A DNA stretch of 64,000 bases, taken from NCBI GenBank assembly GCA_022457155.1, contig JAJGOT010000130.1, positions 882,001 through 946,000 on the forward strand, read 5' to 3'. Under the pieces are notes generated by a model that was not told the origin of the DNA, ran no database searches, and saw nothing but the letters and a program-made list of their open reading frames with translations. The position numbers were made by a program, and so were the translations under genes. Positions 26,126 through 38,013 of this stretch are shown piece after piece (within the stretch, counting starts at the first letter, position 1; the number at the start of each line of letters is the position of its first letter). Source of the DNA: Cladopsammia gracilis (Eukaryota > Cnidaria > Anthozoa > Scleractinia > Dendrophylliidae).

Positions 26126-27492
26126 AATTGAAATAAAGTAAATAAAATAAATATAAATAAATAAACAACTAAATAAATAAATAAATAAAAGTCAACCGCC
26201 TCCAGCGGAGAGCACCAATAGAAGGAATTAACATACGACAACTCCTTAAATACACTTACCAAATACCTTGATACTACATAACAACAAGACCATATTTTTC
26301 AGCTAATTAATTAAAAAACGCAGAAAAATCTTATCCTCTAGTCTCAATTCCACAATGAATTGACAGCTTTTTTTTTTTTTTTAAAAAAAATATAACACGC
26401 GTTCTCTAAATCTTCTCCTTTCTTCCACCTTAAAAAAATCTAGCTGTAATCTAACGCATTAACGAGATGGCTTTAAGAGCCCTTTGATAGTGAACTTATT
26501 CACATGCACAAAGTTCTTGTTTTGTCTCATACATCCACATATACAATGCATATATGAATTGGCTGTTTAAAAACATTGCCAGTAAATCAATTTTAATCCT
26601 AAATGAAAATCGTTGCAATATGTTTTAGTTCTGTTTAAATATCAATAAATAAAGATAGTAAATTTTTTTAACCTTCGTTTATCTTTCCCAAATTTCGATT
26701 GATAAGAAAATTGCCATTGTAATGCCATACAAGTCATTGCTCATGACTTTTATTGATTTGGTGGCTTCTAAAAGAGCCCTTAAGTCCTCTATGACTGCAA
26801 TGTCTAACTCCATGATTAGACCTACAGGTATTTTCAATCTTTTTCTCAATGTTCTCTATCCTGCCAATACCCATATCCAGTTGACTGGTGCGACTCGCAT
26901 TTTGTCCTTCTGCTATACTGAATAAATACAGGCAGCAAGTCGCCTCGTCTTACCCCACCCGATGTAGCCACAAAGCCATTGTATACTACATCTGTATGCT
27001 ATACCTCGTATAAAAACGAAACAGATAATTCGTAAACAAGTTATATTATATATATGACGCAACTGTCAGAAACAAAACACGCGCAAAGACATACAGGTCA
27101 AACCCATTCGTGTCCATTCAGAAGTGTTGCTACTTTACCCGCTAAAAATTAACATCAACTTCAATAGACCATTTAGCAACTTTACACATATTACCTATCA
27201 CATCTTGACTATATTTACCTATCAAAGGCACCCAACTTTTCCAATTCTTCTTGTTTTTTTTATTACCTTACGTTCTGTCGCATTAACGAGATGGCTTTAA
27301 GAGCCCTTTGATATTTATTTATTGTTTAACTGTTTAACAGTAGCTCACGTTCTTTACTGATGATTTTTGCAAAACTTCTTCCAATATTTTCTAGATTAAT
27401 GGTGTATCTTAACAGAAATTTAAAAACTAAAATTGTCATTTATACCAAAAACAGCAAGCATGCTCCCTGCCTAAATATTGTTATGACTATTA
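26126..27492. other. Low-complexity and repeat DNA, no gene
   Basis: (AAAT)n and T-tract sequence. The direct repeat ATTAACGAGATGGCTTTAAG occurs at about 26459 and 27285. No coding support. Confidence 0.5.
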
Positions 27493-27496
27493 TTAA

Positions 27497-28216
27497 GGTT
27501 ACAGTGTACCTTCGGGGGTGTCTCCAGTATAACAGCTCTAGCGTCTTAAAATTACACTTAATATACCTAAACCCAGATATCAAATTAAAGCTTATAGAGC
27601 TGGCTATCTAAATATGGAAACCATTTGGTAATAAAGTGAATTGTCGAATTTTTTACGACGTCTTAATTCGAACGTCCGAATCAGCTTTAAAACGCTATAA
27701 CTCAAAGCGATTATTGTATTTTGCTAATTTGATTTCTTCTCGGGTTTCCGGACACGAAGCGCTAAAAAAACGTGTCGGCGATTTCCCATATTCAATTGCA
27801 GTGAAAAGTTACAGAATATTTTCGAAACTGGGAGAAAAAAAATTGGAATGATCGCACGGAAATGGCTCTTGACGAAAAAGTTTTCGGAGATAAGAAATTC
27901 GCCGACACATTTTTGTTGATTATATGTTAGCCTAGCTTCTGTCCAAATTTGAGGAAAATCGAACAAATTTCCTTTGAGTTGTAGCTTTTTAAAGTGTCCC
28001 CAACAAGCGAAAAATGAACTTTGAGAAAACAGCGCTTAAAAAAACATATCGCTTCATAAACAAACTCCGCCCACAAAAGTAATACCGTCATTTCTCCGTA
28101 AATTTTCATTATTTGTCGATAATTTTTTGTTTGGATGAAAGTTCATTCTGTAAACTTTATTTTGACGCCAAAAAAAAATTTTCGATAAATTTTCGATCTG
28201 AAGGTACACTGTAACC
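27497..28216. mobile_element. Non-autonomous element with TTAA target site
   Basis: Inverted ends GGTTACAGTGTACCTTC and GAAGGTACACTGTAACC are flanked by TTAA on each side (27493-27496 and 28217-28220). TTAA targeting is typical of piggyBac and Kolobok families. No transposase is seen. Confidence 0.8.
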
Positions 28217-28220
28217 TTAA

Positions 28221-28739
28221 AAGGACAATAAAGGGACACTATCCTGCAAAGATAAGAGATAACAAAATTTGGCTTAAATTATTTACATGTTATTGCCAAA
28301 TGCCACGAAATATTACAACTTAATCAGATAAAAATGTTTCTCCGGAGCAAAACAGGAGGAGTAGTTTGGAAATAAAGTGCTGGATTACAAGGATGGAAGT
28401 GGATTACAGTTCATCAAAATTGACATTTTATGACAGGCGATCAAGAAATTAAAATTGTCATTCTTAGTTAATATTTCTTTGCGTTCATCATTTGAAACCC
28501 TGTACTTTACATCAGCAACTATCCCAGGAAAGGTAACCCAATGCATGAAGACAGACTGACCACATGGGGTTTACACAATCCAGACCCTGGATGAAAGACC
28601 AACGGAATAACCAAGGGTGATCATTGATATTGTGGTGAAATACCAGGGGTGGTCCAGGGTGCACCTCCTCCCCCTCCCCCCCCACAAACTTCCCATCCCC
28701 CCTCCCTGAATGGCTGCTGATATTGTGTTTACTGCTTGT
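28221..28739. other. No gene seen
   Basis: Intergenic sequence downstream of the methyltransferase-like gene, with a C-rich stretch near 28670-28705. Confidence 0.45.
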
Positions 28740-30097
28740 TCACGTGCACATTCCTTTTAAAATCATGACAGCCTTATCTTGAAAATAGACTATCTTCCTT
28801 CCACTATCATCGACAATGCACTCCTTTTCCCAGAAATTTAAAATTTTCTGCAAATTTTCTTGGCCCACAGTCTCGCCAACATTTACCCAGTGTGTTAGGA
28901 AATCCAGCAAAAGGTTTCCTTCCACAGAGGAACGATCAAAAATGGCTTTTATGTCACCAAATATGGCATCGCCGGCACATTCCACATATTTCCAGCCATA
29001 CTTTCTGGCCACATCTGTAACATTTTCGTTGCTGTAGTAGGCTCCAGGATTCAGAATTAAACGTTGAGAAGAAAATTCTTTGCCATATCTCACCAAGGGA
29101 CTGTTACCATCTTGCATGATAGAGATAATTACACCTTTTGGTCCAAGTTCTTTCTCGTAGCAATGCTTCAGGGCTGTATCAATATCTACGTAGTAGATGC
29201 TGTGTAGAAAATGAACCACATGAAATTGAACATCATTGCTTTTCTTTTGTTCCACGTACTCTTGGTAAGTCATAGGGAACCATTCAAATTCAGCTTTGCT
29301 CTTCACACTTTCAGGTAAATCTTCTGCTTTAGAACGAAAGGACTCCAACGTAATTTTATCTGGTTCGATGGCACGGTCAAAGAATTGAGTTTTTGCTTCA
29401 CCAGCATTGCTCAGCATTTCAATGAAGGACAAATCCCTGCAGCCATCTCGACTTCCAATACTGAGAATACCCCGGGGGGGGGGGGGTACTCCCTATAATG
29501 GGCTATACGGGGATGCTCCGCCCGAAAGGGGTACCTTTTTTAGGCTGGCGGTATATGAAAGGGTAGGGATTTCACGAGTTGAAGTATATGAAAGGGTAGG
29601 GATTTCACGAAGTATAGGAAAGGGTAGGGAAAACACCGGTTGAAGTATAAAAAAGGTGGGGAAAACTGCCATTTAAGTATTATAAAAAGCGCCTTTCAAA
29701 ATATATCAAACAGACGCACGTAAAGGCTATATGAAAGGGGTGCCATTTTCAATGAAAGGTATATGAAAGGGGTACAATTTTCAATGAAAGGTATATGAAA
29801 GGGGTACCTTTTCTGTCAAAAACGGTATATGAAAGGGTAAGGGTTTGGACCTTGGGGCGGAGCATCCCCGTACAAAACTTTGTTGGGTACCCCCCCCCCC
29901 CGGGGGAGAATACACAACGGCGAGTGGTCTTCAGGGTCTTTGAGAATGTCGCTAGATGTCAAAAGTGGGACGATGTGCTCTTCAAGGCACTTCGAAACAA
30001 GATCTACTGGTTCTAGCGACGCATATAAAGAACTCTCCAGAGACTTTGAATAGGCTTCAGGACAGCTTACAAGGGAGCGACCAGCGAGTTCAGCCAT
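28740..30097 (-). pseudogene. Histamine N-methyltransferase-like gene split by a transposon
   Basis: Resembles SAM-dependent small-amine methyltransferases of the HNMT type, which are common and expanded in cnidarians. Starting at the ATG complementary to 30095-30097 (MAELAGRSL), coding runs to 29906, is interrupted by a 435-bp element (29471-29905), and resumes with the SAM-binding segment LSIGSRDG, then FHVVHFLHSIYYVD and NLLLDFLTHW, ending at 28740. Without the insert and one 8-bp duplication the frame is continuous, about 304 residues with no intron, close to the usual HNMT length. The insert breaks the reading frame unless spliced; simple use of the flanking GT/AG would shift the frame. 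It could be a polymorphic insertion. Confidence 0.75.
29471..29905. mobile_element. MITE inside a coding exon, 8-bp TSD
   Basis: Ends are CCCGGGGG... and its inverse, followed by GGATGCTCCGCCC / GGGCGGAGCATCC inverted segments. The interior contains repeated GGTATATGAAAGGGGTA units. The flanks are perfect 8-bp repeats GAGAATAC (29463-29470 and 29906-29913), the size made by hAT-type transposases. It interrupts the methyltransferase-like gene. Confidence 0.85.
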
Positions 30098-30272
30098 ATT
30101 AATTGCCACCTCCGGAGTGACTGACTCCTGTTCCGCGGACCACAGGCTTCCCAAGCTACATACGTGGTGTATGCGACAGCTTGTGTATGCAGAGAAATGT
30201 ATGGGAAAATCACGGATTCTCTAAAATTGGGTAAATAACTATCTATTTTGAAATAAAGTTTACCTACCTCAA

Positions 30273-32591
30273 ATGTGTCGTTTACTTATGTCTTGTACCG
30301 AATTTGAAGCCATTTTGACGCCATTTAGCGAAGTTATTCGAAGTCTCCCCGATAACGTTGTATGCTCAGGAGTCCGTCATATTAGTATTAGCGATCATAG
30401 CATAGTCTTTGCCTATCGAAAATTATCCACAAATGGAATATCTAACGGGCATAATGCTATTACCTATAGAAATTTTCGAAAATTCGATCGAACAAATTTT
30501 CGGGACGACATTATGTCTCAATGTTGGGACCAAGTATACAATTCAACTGATCCAAATGAAATGTGGCTAAATTGGAAATGTTTGTTTTTATCTATTGTTG
30601 ACAAACATGCTCCCTTGAGAACTATACGTGTTCGCACTCGTAGCTCTCCATGGATTACTCATGAACTTAAGAAGCGAATGCATGATCGAGATGTTCTGAA
30701 AATAAAAGCATGTAATTCCAATGATTCAAATGATTGGGCGCTTTTTAAAAAGCAGCGTAATTTAGTAAATAGCGAAATTAGACTAGCTAAGCAAGCCTAT
30801 TATCAAAATAGTTTTAACGAGTATGTAGGCGATTCTAAAAAGACCTGGCAGACTATTAACGAACTTACGTCGCGGAAATCTGGAAAAAAATCGGTAACAT
30901 CCCTGAAAGTAAATGGAGTATCAATAACAAATCCAACTGTGCTGTCTGACCATTTTAATAATCATTTTGCTACTATCGGTCCAACCCTTGCCAGCAATAT
31001 TGATTCCTCAGATAGTGATGGCTTTCAGAGATATCTTACAGGCACAGATAAACGGTTCCAGCTACGTCCAACTAGTATCGAAAAAGTTCTTTCACTTTTA
31101 AATCAACTAAATAAGTCAAAGGCAGCTGGCCTTGACAAGATATCTGCTAGGCTCATTCGTGAATGTGCTGATCTCATTTGTATACCTATCCGTGATATTT
31201 TTAACCAATCAATAAGTCAAGGTATATTTCCAGATGATTGGAAATGCGCAAAGGTTACCCCACTTTTTAAACAGGGCGACCGGGACGATCTAAACAATTA
31301 TCGTCCAATTTCGGTTATCTCAGTTGTTGCCAAAGTCTTTGAAAGAATCGTCTATGATCAATTATATGCCTATCTAGATGAAAACGAAATCATCTGTAAA
31401 TATCAATCAGGTTTTCGTACTATTCACTCAACTGTCACGGCTCTCCTTGAAGCCACTGACGCTTGGGCATATAATATCGATCGTGGTAAAGTCAATGCCG
31501 TTGTTTTCTTAGATCTAAAAAAGGCTTTTGACACAGTTGACCACGGGCTACTTTTATCAAAATTAAGCAATTATGGCATATATGGTAATGCACATCGATG
31601 GTTTAAGTCATATTTAGAGAATCGTACCCAAATGTGCTCTATTAACGGATCGCTCTCAAAAAGTTGTCTTTTAAGTTGTGGTGTTCCCCAGGGGACGATC
31701 CTAGGACCACTACTATTTCTGTTATATATTAACGATCTTCCAAATTGTCTCTTAAACTGCGAGCCGAGGATGTATGCTGACGATACCCACCTTACTTACG
31801 CAAGTAATAATGCAGACGACATTCAATTATATCTAAACCAAGATTTAGAAAACGTTTACAATTGGCTGAAAGCAAACAAACTCACTCTAAATATGACTAA
31901 AATTGAATTTATGCTTATCGGATCTAGACAGAGGCTAAGTACTCTCACGGATTCCCCAGCACTTGCAATTAAAGATCTTCAAGTAAACCGGGTCACTACC
32001 ACAAAATCACTTGGGGTGACCATTGATGACAAACTTGGCTGGAGTGACCACATCGAGAAAGTCACAAAGAAAGTCGCTTCTGGTATTGGGGCCATGAAAC
32101 GAATTAGGCACCTCGTTCCTCAAGCGACCTTATACTTAATTTATCAAGCATTGATACAGCCACACTTCGACTACTGCAACATTGTTTGGGGAAACTGTGG
32201 GATAACTCTGCAGAATAAACTACAAAAGCTACAAAACAGAGCAGCTCGTGTTTTGACCTATTCAAACTATGACGTAGATGCTGGTAATCTATTAGAACTC
32301 CTAGGATGGAAAAATCTTGCCTGCCAGCAACAAATTCAAAGAGCTACGATGGTTTATAGGTCTCTACACGGGTTGGCTCCAAACTATCTAAGTTCTAAAT
32401 TTGAGAAGCGAGAAATTAGTTACAACCTAAGGGACTCTGAGGATAAACTTAATGTTCCATTGCCGCGCACAAACTATTATAAAAATAGTTTCAGTTATAG
32501 TGGCGCCATGCTCTGGAACAGCCTTTCTCATAATGTAAGGAAAGCTGAGTCCCTTGAGCAATTTAAACGACTTCTCAAAGAGGAACTATAA
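30273..32591 (+). CDS. LINE ORF2 reverse transcriptase, 5'-truncated (CR1/L2-like)
   Basis: An open frame of 772 codons. Only the end of the endonuclease domain remains (ISISDHSIVFAYRKL, near residues 36-50), followed by a full reverse transcriptase: FLDLKKAFDTVDH, GVPQGTILGPLLFLLYINDL and YADDTHLTY (catalytic YADD), then the thumb and C-terminal region (PHFDYCNIVWG). No stops or frameshifts interrupt it, so insertion is recent. The truncated 5' end and a microsatellite 3' tail fit target-primed integration. It could not supply its own endonuclease. Confidence 0.92.
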   Translation: MCRLLMSCTEFEAILTPFSEVIRSLPDNVVCSGVRHISISDHSIVFAYRKLSTNGISNGHNAITYRNFRKFDRTNFRDDIMSQCWDQVYNSTDPNEMWLNWKCLFLSIVDKHAPLRTIRVRTRSSPWITHELKKRMHDRDVLKIKACNSNDSNDWALFKKQRNLVNSEIRLAKQAYYQNSFNEYVGDSKKTWQTINELTSRKSGKKSVTSLKVNGVSITNPTVLSDHFNNHFATIGPTLASNIDSSDSDGFQRYLTGTDKRFQLRPTSIEKVLSLLNQLNKSKAAGLDKISARLIRECADLICIPIRDIFNQSISQGIFPDDWKCAKVTPLFKQGDRDDLNNYRPISVISVVAKVFERIVYDQLYAYLDENEIICKYQSGFRTIHSTVTALLEATDAWAYNIDRGKVNAVVFLDLKKAFDTVDHGLLLSKLSNYGIYGNAHRWFKSYLENRTQMCSINGSLSKSCLLSCGVPQGTILGPLLFLLYINDLPNCLLNCEPRMYADDTHLTYASNNADDIQLYLNQDLENVYNWLKANKLTLNMTKIEFMLIGSRQRLSTLTDSPALAIKDLQVNRVTTTKSLGVTIDDKLGWSDHIEKVTKKVASGIGAMKRIRHLVPQATLYLIYQALIQPHFDYCNIVWGNCGITLQNKLQKLQNRAARVLTYSNYDVDAGNLLELLGWKNLACQQQIQRATMVYRSLHGLAPNYLSSKFEKREISYNLRDSEDKLNVPLPRTNYYKNSFSYSGAMLWNSLSHNVRKAESLEQFKRLLKEEL

Positions 32592-32732
32592 GGCACGGCA
32601 TTCGTGGAAAGCAGCTTTTTATTATTTAATTAAATTCTTCATATATAGATATTTTTTAATATTAGTTTATTGCTTTGTGTTAAGTATTATAATGATTTTT
32701 AGCTGACGAATTTTTACCGTGTTTAAATAAAG

Positions 32733-32734
<2 letters not shown>

Positions 32735-32799
<65 letters not shown>
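32735..32799 (+). repeat. (TCTA)n microsatellite tail of the LINE
   Basis: About 65 bp of ATCT repeats directly after TAAATAAAGATT. CR1/L2-like LINEs often end in such short tandem repeats instead of poly-A. A ~20-bp G run follows at about 32820-32837. Confidence 0.9.
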
Positions 32800-32801
<2 letters not shown>

Positions 32802-33537
32802 GTCCCGGGGGTTGCCCTGGGGGGGGGGGGGGGGGGGATGGTAACTGTAGGAATTGAACCATGCATTATTGTTTGTATTACATTTCTCGCAATGTATTGA
32901 ACCTTTTAAGCGCTTTTAGGAAATTTTGTTCGGTTTCACGTCCTATTGTTTGTTTTCTAGAACACTCGTTTACATTCTTTTCTGTTATATTTTTCTCGCA
33001 CGTTAATACACGCTGTTGGGCGTTCTCACATGTCATCGTGGCTAGCATGTCATTTTCTTACGTGATAAATTTTTAAAATTTTCGTGCGTTTCTTCGCGCT
33101 GTTTGTTGTCGAGTAAATTTTTGTGCAAGTAAAGAGTCTATTTTCTTTATAATAGTCCCCGATTTCATAGCTCTTCTTAGCTGCCTTGACTGTTATTATT
33201 TACGATCTGATTTCGTTTATTTTACGGATACAAGGTGCAGATTTCATTTCTCACGCATTTGTACGGCGTGTCGGCGTGTTAATGGCCAAACTTTATTCCT
33301 AGTTTACCTGTTTGTTGCTCTTGTTCTTGCCATAGTTTTGTCGTAATTCATCAAGAACATTTCTGCATAGTCACGCGTGTAGCGCCGACCGTTAACATTC
33401 ATGACTACTGTAAAATGTTCAGGTACTCAGGTATATTAAGGACTGGGTCTGCCCCTATTTTATCGAAAGAGTAAGGGGGTGGTCTATCTTCATAAGGAAA
33501 CGTGTTATAAGTATGAGACGTGTTATAAATATTAATA
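32800..33537. other. No gene seen
   Basis: AT-rich sequence after the LINE tail with no supported feature. Confidence 0.45.
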
Positions 33538-33728
33538 CTTGAAGTGAAGCAAAAAAACGGCAAACTGATCCTTACGGCAGAAAAACAGAAGCAGAAGCAG
33601 AAGCAAATAAAATAAAATAAAAGTGGAATATAATATATTCCACTTTTATTTTATTTTATTTGCTTCTGCTTCTGCTTCTGTTTTTCTGCCGTAAGGATCA
33701 GTTTGCCGTTTTTTTGCTTCACTTCAAG
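33538..33728. repeat. 191-bp perfect palindrome
   Basis: CTTGAAGTGAAGC at 33538 is mirrored exactly to GCTTCACTTCAAG ending 33728, with the centre in an ATAATAT stretch near 33633. By eye there are no mismatches between the arms. Perfect arms imply a very young foldback or a recent inverted duplication. Confidence 0.9.
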
Positions 33729-34246
33729 GAAAAATTGTGTTTTCTGAGAATTTTAAGTGGTATTATTTCTACCCTTTTAAGGTACTTTCCAAATGTAACT
33801 GGAAACGTGGTCCACCTAGGTGGCATGACTGTTTTCTGATGTTTGCGTGACAGCAAAATCGTGACATTTCAATCGTTACGTGACCTGGACACGCCTTCCA
33901 GTTAGTTTCGTGTATGACTTTGCGCACTTAAAAATATCCAAACGATATTTTGTCAGTCAGAGTGGTTTAAGTTCTCCTGCACTAAGCCTAAAGAAAAACA
34001 TGGAAATTTGATACCTTAATCAGTTGTGTGACTTTTGTCGTGACAACTTCAGATCAAAATTAACCTTTGTATCAAGTTTAAGCCTTTGGCCAAGTTTCAT
34101 ATCAATGTTCCATACTTTATGAGATAGACTACCCCCCCCCCCCCCCTTAATTTTTGGATGTACCGTAACTGACCCAGGCCTTAATATACCTGAGTATGCT
34201 CTATCCACCCGCCTTTGATTAATTTTAATTCTTTCTTTAGCCTGAA

Positions 34247-34735
34247 ATGACTGTACGAGAGCTACAAAACCAGCTTTTAGAGCTTAAAAGAAGCTCCGCA
34301 TCTGACTCTGTCGCAGCAGCCCTCCTCTCCCTGCAACAAGAGCTTTCAAAGCCGCGCCCGGTGTTTGATCCTTACAAAGCACTCGCAGGGGTTGGAGACA
34401 CTTGTCGACTTAGCCCGGGTCAAAGCTGATGCAAGGACAAAGCGTTTCAGTACGATTCTCCGCCAGTGCCGTCCCCTCCTCGGCAACCCGCAGTTCCAGA
34501 GTATCCTGTTGAAGTTGGTGAGAGACAAGGAAGATATCGAAATTGCAAACTAAGGCTATTCAAAAGTCCTTGCGTCCTTCTGGCTCCTTTTGGTCTAATG
34601 TTGCTCCACCGGCACCGAGGCCAACTTCACCGCAGGCCTCCCAATTCCCGATATGGTCCACGTCCGCCGCAGCCAACCTGCTTTAATTGTCGCCAGAGGG
34701 GCCATATTGCTCGATTTTGTCCGAGAAATTGAACT
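34247..34735 (+). pseudogene. Gag-like relic with CCHC knuckle (DIRS-like element)
   Basis: Three short overlapping frames carry an N-terminal coiled region (TVRELQNQLLELKRS) and a C-terminal zinc knuckle CFNCRQRGHIARFC. Frame changes near 34390 and 34470 break it. It directly precedes the DIRS-like reverse transcriptase, so it is probably that element's ORF1. Confidence 0.6.
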
Positions 34736-34937
34736 CTTGTAGTGTTTCTATTTTTTGCAATAAATGTTCATGTTCTCGCTGCAATTCATTGTCCTCTTTG
34801 TTTTGGGGTTTTCGCTATTAGGGTACTTCTGCTATCAATTTGGTCGATTGGTGGCCCCCCTTTTCACACTTATTTGTTTTCGTTTTCACCTTGCTCGCTC
34901 TAGGCGTCCCCACAGCCGTTCGATCTCTTGTTGAGAA

Positions 34938-37900
34938 ATGCTCAAGAATCTGTTAGATCTATACCCATTTGGTGCAATTGGAAAGGGGAGTCCTCCGACT
35001 GGGCCGGTCCACTCCCGTCCATCCAGATGGTGGCTTCCGGGAAGGTTCACGCTTCACAAGACATTCTGTGCTTTCGTAACCCCCTCGTTTTTCATTCCGG
35101 GTTTTATCCATCGTAACATTCCAATGTCGTCTACGCTTCTTCATGATTCCCCTAACCGTTCAGCATTTCTTCGGTACTCGGAGTCTGGCGTGGATGTAAG
35201 GGAGTTTTTCGTCGAGTTTAAGGGTTCTTTCCAAGGTCAAGTTTATAGCAGCCCTTCACCTCCCCGGGCCTATTTTCCAAACAGCAGAAGTTGTCAGGCC
35301 TTTTCCGAATTTATTTCTCAAGTTATTCTAGAAAGAGTAGCCAATGGATCCTTGTCAGTCTGGGGAAAAGTAGAAGTGTCACCACCCTACTTGATCATGC
35401 CAATAACCATAGAACCATCAAAACCTCGCATGTGCCATGATGAGAGATTCCTAAATCTTTGGATCAAAGATTTCCCTTTCTCCTTGGATCCCATTACTGA
35501 CCTTCCTCGTTACGTACACAAGGGGAGTTATCAGACCACTTGTGATGACAAAAGTGGCTACTGTAGAATAAGCTTTGTCGGGGACTAGCAACTATTCTAC
35601 ACTCGATTATTCGGGACTCAGTAAGGCAGTCCTTTTTGGTTGACTCAAACTTTACTCTTCAATAGTGTGCTCTTTACAGTTCAGTGACTACACAATGTTC
35701 TGCTTAGAATGTTTCTCGCATAGCTTTTATCTAGTCTTGGCTGAGAATTAGCTATCAATCAATGTCAGAAATAGATCAAGAGGTAATGTAGGCTAACGTA
35801 AGCCTTACTGTGATTGGTCAAGACAAATCATTAACATATATTCCTTCGATATGTTTGTTAGTGTCGAAGCTGACTTCTCTTGAAATTTTCACTAACATTT
35901 CGGAACCATTCAGCCAAAACAAAACTACTAGAGAAATGTAAAAATTATAAAGTAAATATTTATCGTTAGGTTTACCTATTCGTGGAGAAGATAGGACCGA
36001 AAATTACATTTGAAATTTGTTACGTGTTGTAGAAAAACTGAAGACGACAAGCTTCTTCATCGTACCTGATTGGTTAGAATAAGTCCAGCCTTTTCCATAT
36101 CATTAAAGTAATACGTGTCAACTAGTGACTCTGTATTGTACTAAGTGACCCTGAGCGACCGGCTTCATCGACAATAGATTCTGCCTTGACAGTCATCGGC
36201 GTAAGTCCAATAGGTCAAACAAGGCATGTAAATACTTGCAATGATCGCAAGGTTGCTTAGTGAAATACAGGTTTAAACTAGAACTTCTACGAAATATCAA
36301 CTACGAAATATCAACTGGTCAGGAGAAAGCATCCTTTGATCAGCATGAAAAATACTCACAAGAGTACAAGTAAAAAGCGAGTCAACAACATTTTTAAGTG
36401 TCCCAAGATTATATAATTGTTATTGCATATATTTTTAACACCAAAAACAAATTTCCCTTAACCTTTAACCATATAATTGATAAATATGTATGACGTTTCA
36501 TTGCTTGCATTTTTATTGTTTTACACTACGACCATGTCCGTCTTTCAGCAGACAGCGGGACCTATTTTGGTCTTCAGTGGAATAGTTGGTATTTTGTTTT
36601 TAACACCCTCCCCTTTGGATGGAAATCTAGTGTGTACCTATATCATTCCATCGGTTTGATCGCTACCACCTGCATTCGTTCTCATGGTATCCCGTGTTCC
36701 CAATATATCGACGACCGCCATTTTGGACAACTTCAAATTCAGCGTAACGCTCCTCCCTGTTCGTGGTCTGATTTTGAACGCGCTCAAGCAGTCCTTTATA
36801 TCGCCTGCTACATCCTCATCGATCTTGGCTACTTTATTGGCCTCAAAAAGTCGACCCTCGTCCCTACAGAAGCGCCGATCTTTCTGGGATATGTCATAGA
36901 CTCTATTAAAACCGCGTTTTTGATGCCCCTTGACAAAAAACTCAAATTTGCTTCCGTCAGAGAGGATCTACTTAGCCACAAGACGGTATCTCTTAAATCC
37001 CTGCAGAAGTTTGTTGGCAAGATAAATTCGTTCATTCTGGTCGTCCCTGCCGCCAGGTTATGTTCTCGTGTGGCCTGTCACGCTATGTCAAAAGCACATA
37101 AGTCTCCAAGAGCTATCCCTGTTTCCCTCGACTTGAAGAGAGGGCTTGAACACTGGCGTTTCCTGGATTGTTGGTCCGGTTTCTTACCATGGAAAGATGA
37201 GAAACATTTCCAATTAAATGCTTTTTCTGATGCGTCAGGCCTTGTTTGGGGCGGTGTCCTGCGCTTCCCTGACCAACCTCAGCAGGAATTTCATGAAAAC
37301 TGGGACCTTACCGAGATTGATCTTCCCATCCTTGTTGAGGAAGCTCTGGCCCTTTTGTTCGTTTTGCAAAGAGTGGTTCATCTGATCTCAAACGCTAGGG
37401 ATGATTGCTTTGTGGATAGTGCTCCCCTGATTGCTTGCTGAAAAAGGATGGTTCGCGGAATTCCCACATCAACAACGTTCTTAAAGAAATCTTCCATTTA
37501 ACGCTATCTGCTAATCTGCACGTCGCGTTACACTTTCTCCCTTCTCGAGAAAATCCAGCTGATTCTCTTTCCCGCATTCCCTCAGACCGGGAATGCATGC
37601 TGAGCCCGGCACCTTGGCAATCCATTCAGCGAGCATTCGGTCCGCACACCAACGATCTTATGGCTACTTCCGATAATGTCCAGAGAGACCTATCTGGTCA
37701 GGCGCTTCCCTTCTTCGCACCCTCGTCCTCGCCGCAAGTACTTGGGGTAAATGTTTTCTCACAAGTAATGGTTCCGTTATATAACGCATATGTGTTTGTG
37801 CTCGTTGGCCCCCTGATTAGATTTCTCGCCTCTCAGGGCTGTCCTTACACGATCGTAGTACCCGACCTTCGTCCCAGAAAGTATTGGTGGCCAATTATCG

Positions 37901-38013
37901 TTTCTTCTTGCATAGCCTCATTCAAGCTTGGCTCTAAAGGAGATCGTAACATCCTGCTTTTCCCGACTTCCTCCAGTTCCGGCATGGAAACCAGACCGCT
38001 TCAATGGGATTGA
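34938..38013 (+). pseudogene. DIRS-like reverse transcriptase/RNase H, interrupted
   Basis: The N-terminal part (to about 35561) has KPRMCHDERFLNLW and CDDKSGY. The frame resumes after a nested insertion at 36530 with FVFNTLPFGWKSSVYLYHS, the catalytic YIDDRHFG, a connection region, and RNase H (LNAFSDASGLVWGG, FLPSRENPADSLSR). Besides the 964-bp insertion there is a frame change and stop near 37439. No tyrosine recombinase follows, so the 3' part is missing. This domain order is typical of DIRS/PAT-type elements, common in corals. Confidence 0.8.
35562..36525. mobile_element. 964-bp element nested in the RT gene, 4-bp TSD
   Basis: Inserted between two halves of the reverse transcriptase. 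The flanks carry CTAC on both sides (35558-35561 and 36526-36529). The ends are weak inverted repeats (TGTAGAATAA versus TTATTGTTTTACA). No coding capacity. Confidence 0.7.

Noticed and set aside
29407..30016. Plus-strand frames across the MITE
   Set aside because: They consist of the element's tandem GGTATATGAAAGG units and poly-G ends, not a gene.
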